From CAYSBK01 sp964429265 (GTDB lineage Bacteria > Planctomycetota > Phycisphaerae > Sedimentisphaerales > Anaerobacaceae): 8,879 nt of DNA. The stretch spans positions 1 through 8,879 of the forward strand of contig CAYSBK010000098.1 of assembly GCA_964429265.1 (NCBI GenBank). The letters are read 5' to 3'. How positions within the stretch are numbered: position 1 is the stretch's first letter; the number at the start of each line of letters is the position of its first letter. Made by a program: the position numbers and the translations under genes. A model generated the notes under the pieces. The model had not been told where the DNA came from. It saw nothing but the letters and a program-made list of their open reading frames with translations, and did not search any database. Below are positions 7,632-8,879 of this stretch, in pieces.

Positions 7632-8672
7632 CTATTTCGGCGGCGAAACCCGCTCAAGCAGGTCATCCAGTATCTGCTCGATACCCACGCCGTCGGCTTC
7701 CGCGTTGAAGTTCGGAATTATCCGGTGCCGAAGCACCGTCTTGCACACCTTCTTCACATCGCCGAACCCGGGTGATATCCGGCCCGTCATCAATGCCGTC
7801 GCCTTCGCGCCGAGCGTCATGTATTGCGCCGCACGCGGTCCCGCACCCCAGCGAATATATTTCTTCACCATCTCCGTGGCCAGGGCGTCGCCGGGCCTCG
7901 TAGCCCTGGCAAGTTTCACGCAATAACCAATCACCGCCTCGCTCACCGGAGCCCTGCGGACTATCTGCTGGAAAAGAATTATGTCCTTGCGGCCCAGAAC
8001 AGGCTCGATGCGCCGCCGGGTGTCGGTGATGGTCTGCTTGACTATCAGGTGCTCCTGCTGGGCCGTGGGATAATCGATGTATATCATAAACATAAACCGG
8101 TCCAGGGCCGCCTCCGGCAGAGGGTAAGTACCTTCCTGCTCGATCGGGTTCTGCGTCGCCAGGACAAAAAACGGCTCATCGAGCTTGTACGTCCTGCCCG
8201 ATGCCGTCACTTCGCGTTCCTGCATGGCCTGCAGCAGCGCCGCCTGAGTCTTCGGGGGCGTCCGGTTGATTTCGTCGCCCAGAATCACATTTGCAAAAAT
8301 CGGCCCGCGAACGAACTCGTAGCTTCGCTGACGCGTCTCAGGATGTTCCTGGATGATATCGGTGCCCGTTATATCCGAAGGCATAAGGTCCGGCGTGAAC
8401 TGGATGCGATTGAAGCTCAGGTCCAGGGCATCCGCTATCGAGTGGACCAGCAGCGTTTTTGCCAGACCGGGAACACCCTGCACGATACAGTGTCCGCCCG
8501 ACAGCATACAGCACAGTACCGAGTCTATCACCGCATCCTGCCCGACAATCACGGCGTGAATCTGTTTCTTCAGCCGGGCATAACCACCCTGGAGCCGCTC
8601 AAGGTGCTCGGTAGATTCGGGCTGTGTCGCCCGGCCCGGCGTTACCTGCTGCTTCGACGCTAAGTGTTCCAT
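7632..8672 (-). CDS. MoxR-family AAA+ ATPase
   Basis: A 346-residue ATPase that opens the operon. It has Walker A GVPGLAKT at 66-73, Walker B VILGDEIN at 129-136 followed by the MoxR hallmark RTPPKTQAALLQAMQE (137-152), sensor 1 ATQNPIEQEGTYPLPEAALDR at 172-191, and a sensor 2 arginine in WGAGPRAAQ (R280). A C-terminal helical lid follows to residue 346. Length and motif order are standard for the family. MoxR ATPases hydrolyse ATP as hexameric rings and, with VWA partners, remodel or mature other proteins; three candidate VWA partners are encoded downstream. It is predicted to be cytoplasmic, with no membrane segment. The first 25 or so residues are polar and variable, so the start is less certain than the core. 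The chosen ATG at 8672 has an AAGGTGGGG ribosome site eight bases upstream, and a promoter-like sequence lies about 80 bases upstream. I see no missing catalytic residue. Confidence 0.97.
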   Translation of the reverse strand: MEHLASKQQVTPGRATQPESTEHLERLQGGYARLKKQIHAVIVGQDAVIDSVLCCMLSGGHCIVQGVPGLAKTLLVHSIADALDLSFNRIQFTPDLMPSDITGTDIIQEHPETRQRSYEFVRGPIFANVILGDEINRTPPKTQAALLQAMQEREVTASGRTYKLDEPFFVLATQNPIEQEGTYPLPEAALDRFMFMIYIDYPTAQQEHLIVKQTITDTRRRIEPVLGRKDIILFQQIVRRAPVSEAVIGYCVKLARATRPGDALATEMVKKYIRWGAGPRAAQYMTLGAKATALMTGRISPGFGDVKKVCKTVLRHRIIPNFNAEADGVGIEQILDDLLERVSPPK

Positions 8673-8676
8673 AATG

Positions 8677-8685
8677 CCCCACCTT
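8677..8685 (-). promoter_or_regulatory. Ribosome binding site of the MoxR gene
   Basis: AAGGTGGGG, read on the minus strand, leaves four bases before the ATG at 8672, or eight if the core is taken as AAGGT. It supports that start over later methionines, the next of which lies within the conserved ATPase core. Confidence 0.7.
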
Positions 8686-8751
8686 CAAAAAGACAGCCAG
8701 TTACTGTGAAAAATGCCCAAAGCTGCTCCTGCCTGCCGCGCGGATAGAATC

Positions 8752-8781
8752 ATTTTACCACCCACACTGCACGGCCGTAAA
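8752..8781 (-). promoter_or_regulatory. Candidate sigma70-type promoter of the operon
   Basis: On the minus strand a -35-like TTTACG (8781-8776) and a -10-like TAAAAT (8757-8752) are separated by 18 bases. The -10 matches five of six consensus positions and the -35 four of six. Transcription would start near 8745, giving a leader of about 70-75 bases before the ATPase start. The surrounding DNA is the most AT-rich part of the window, and no equally good candidate is seen in the short gaps downstream. Promoter consensus in this lineage is not well known, so this is a reasoned guess. Confidence 0.4.
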
Positions 8782-8788
8782 GTAAAAT
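8752..8788. repeat. Inverted repeat ATTTTAC-N23-GTAAAAT overlapping the promoter
   Basis: The arms ATTTTAC (8752-8758) and GTAAAAT (8782-8788) are perfect inverted copies 23 bases apart. The left arm contains the proposed -10 element and the right arm touches the proposed -35. A half copy, GTAAA, also lies at 8777-8781. The arrangement could be an operator for a dimeric regulator, or the trace of two opposed promoters; a seven-base arm in AT-rich DNA can also arise by chance. Confidence 0.35.
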
Positions 8789-8879
8789 CAATGTAAAAAA
8801 TACACAAACCTCACTTTCACTTCGCCCATAGCCGCAAAGCCGCACAGCCCGTCCGGCGCTTCGCACCCACAATCAGCAG
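8789..8879. other. Upstream non-coding region at the right edge
   Basis: No convincing gene is seen. A frame open from the edge on the minus strand ends at 8817 after only 20 codons, too short to judge. The stretch holds a small direct repeat, AGCCGCA at 8830-8836 and again at 8838-8844, and is GC-rich to the right of 8820 and AT-rich to the left. No hairpin followed by a T-run is visible, so the end of any neighbouring upstream gene is not marked here. Confidence 0.4.

Noticed and set aside
7063..8663. Long plus-strand open frames (287 and 279 codons) opposite the DUF58 and MoxR genes
   Set aside because: They lie antisense to genes with unmistakable family motifs, overlap each other, and encode arginine- and histidine-rich proteins without recognisable domains, as expected for the reverse frame of GC-rich genes.
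8729..8742. CCTGCC-type repeat with the palindrome CCGCGCGG upstream of the ATPase gene
   Set aside because: It looks like half of a larger palindromic repeat, but the matching arm is missing and no second copy is present in the window, so I cannot support a repeat family or terminator.
8817..8879. Possible last 20 codons of an upstream minus-strand gene
   Set aside because: It runs open from the edge to a TGA, but so short a frame occurs by chance, and a second frame is open too; nothing distinguishes a real gene end.

Overview
The window is filled almost entirely by one gene cluster on the minus strand, read from right to left. The order is a MoxR-family AAA+ ATPase (8672-7632), a DUF58 protein (7581-6682), a BatA-type membrane protein with a von Willebrand factor A (VWA) domain (6685-4601), a very large membrane-anchored coiled-coil protein resembling DUF4175 (4588-1448), and a second membrane VWA protein cut by the left edge (1412-1). 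Gaps are 50, -4, 12 and 35 bases, so these genes are very probably one operon. The only long non-coding stretch is the 207 bases upstream of the ATPase (8673-8879). It holds a plausible sigma70-type promoter and an inverted repeat.

The DNA is GC-rich. This combination of MoxR, short DUF58, BatA-like VWA with an amidotransferase-like fold, a giant DUF4175-like protein and a second VWA/amidotransferase-like protein is typical of Planctomycetota and relatives in the PVC group. That assignment is an inference from gene order and protein style, not from a marker gene.

MoxR ATPases usually work with VWA-domain partners as chaperone-like machines that mature, insert or remodel other proteins; RavA-ViaA, NorQ-NorD and CoxD-CoxE are characterised examples. 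Here the ATPase and the soluble DUF58 protein would act in the cytoplasm. The BatA-like protein, the large coiled-coil protein and the last VWA protein would form a membrane assembly with large domains outside the membrane. All three VWA proteins keep the metal-binding MIDAS residues. The substrate of this planctomycete-type assembly is unknown to me.

The least ordinary features are a four-cysteine, zinc-ribbon-like motif between coiled coils in the large protein, a cluster of seven cysteines in the BatA-like protein (both in regions predicted to lie outside the membrane), and the repeat that overlaps the promoter. I found no RNA gene, mobile element, CRISPR array or clear terminator.
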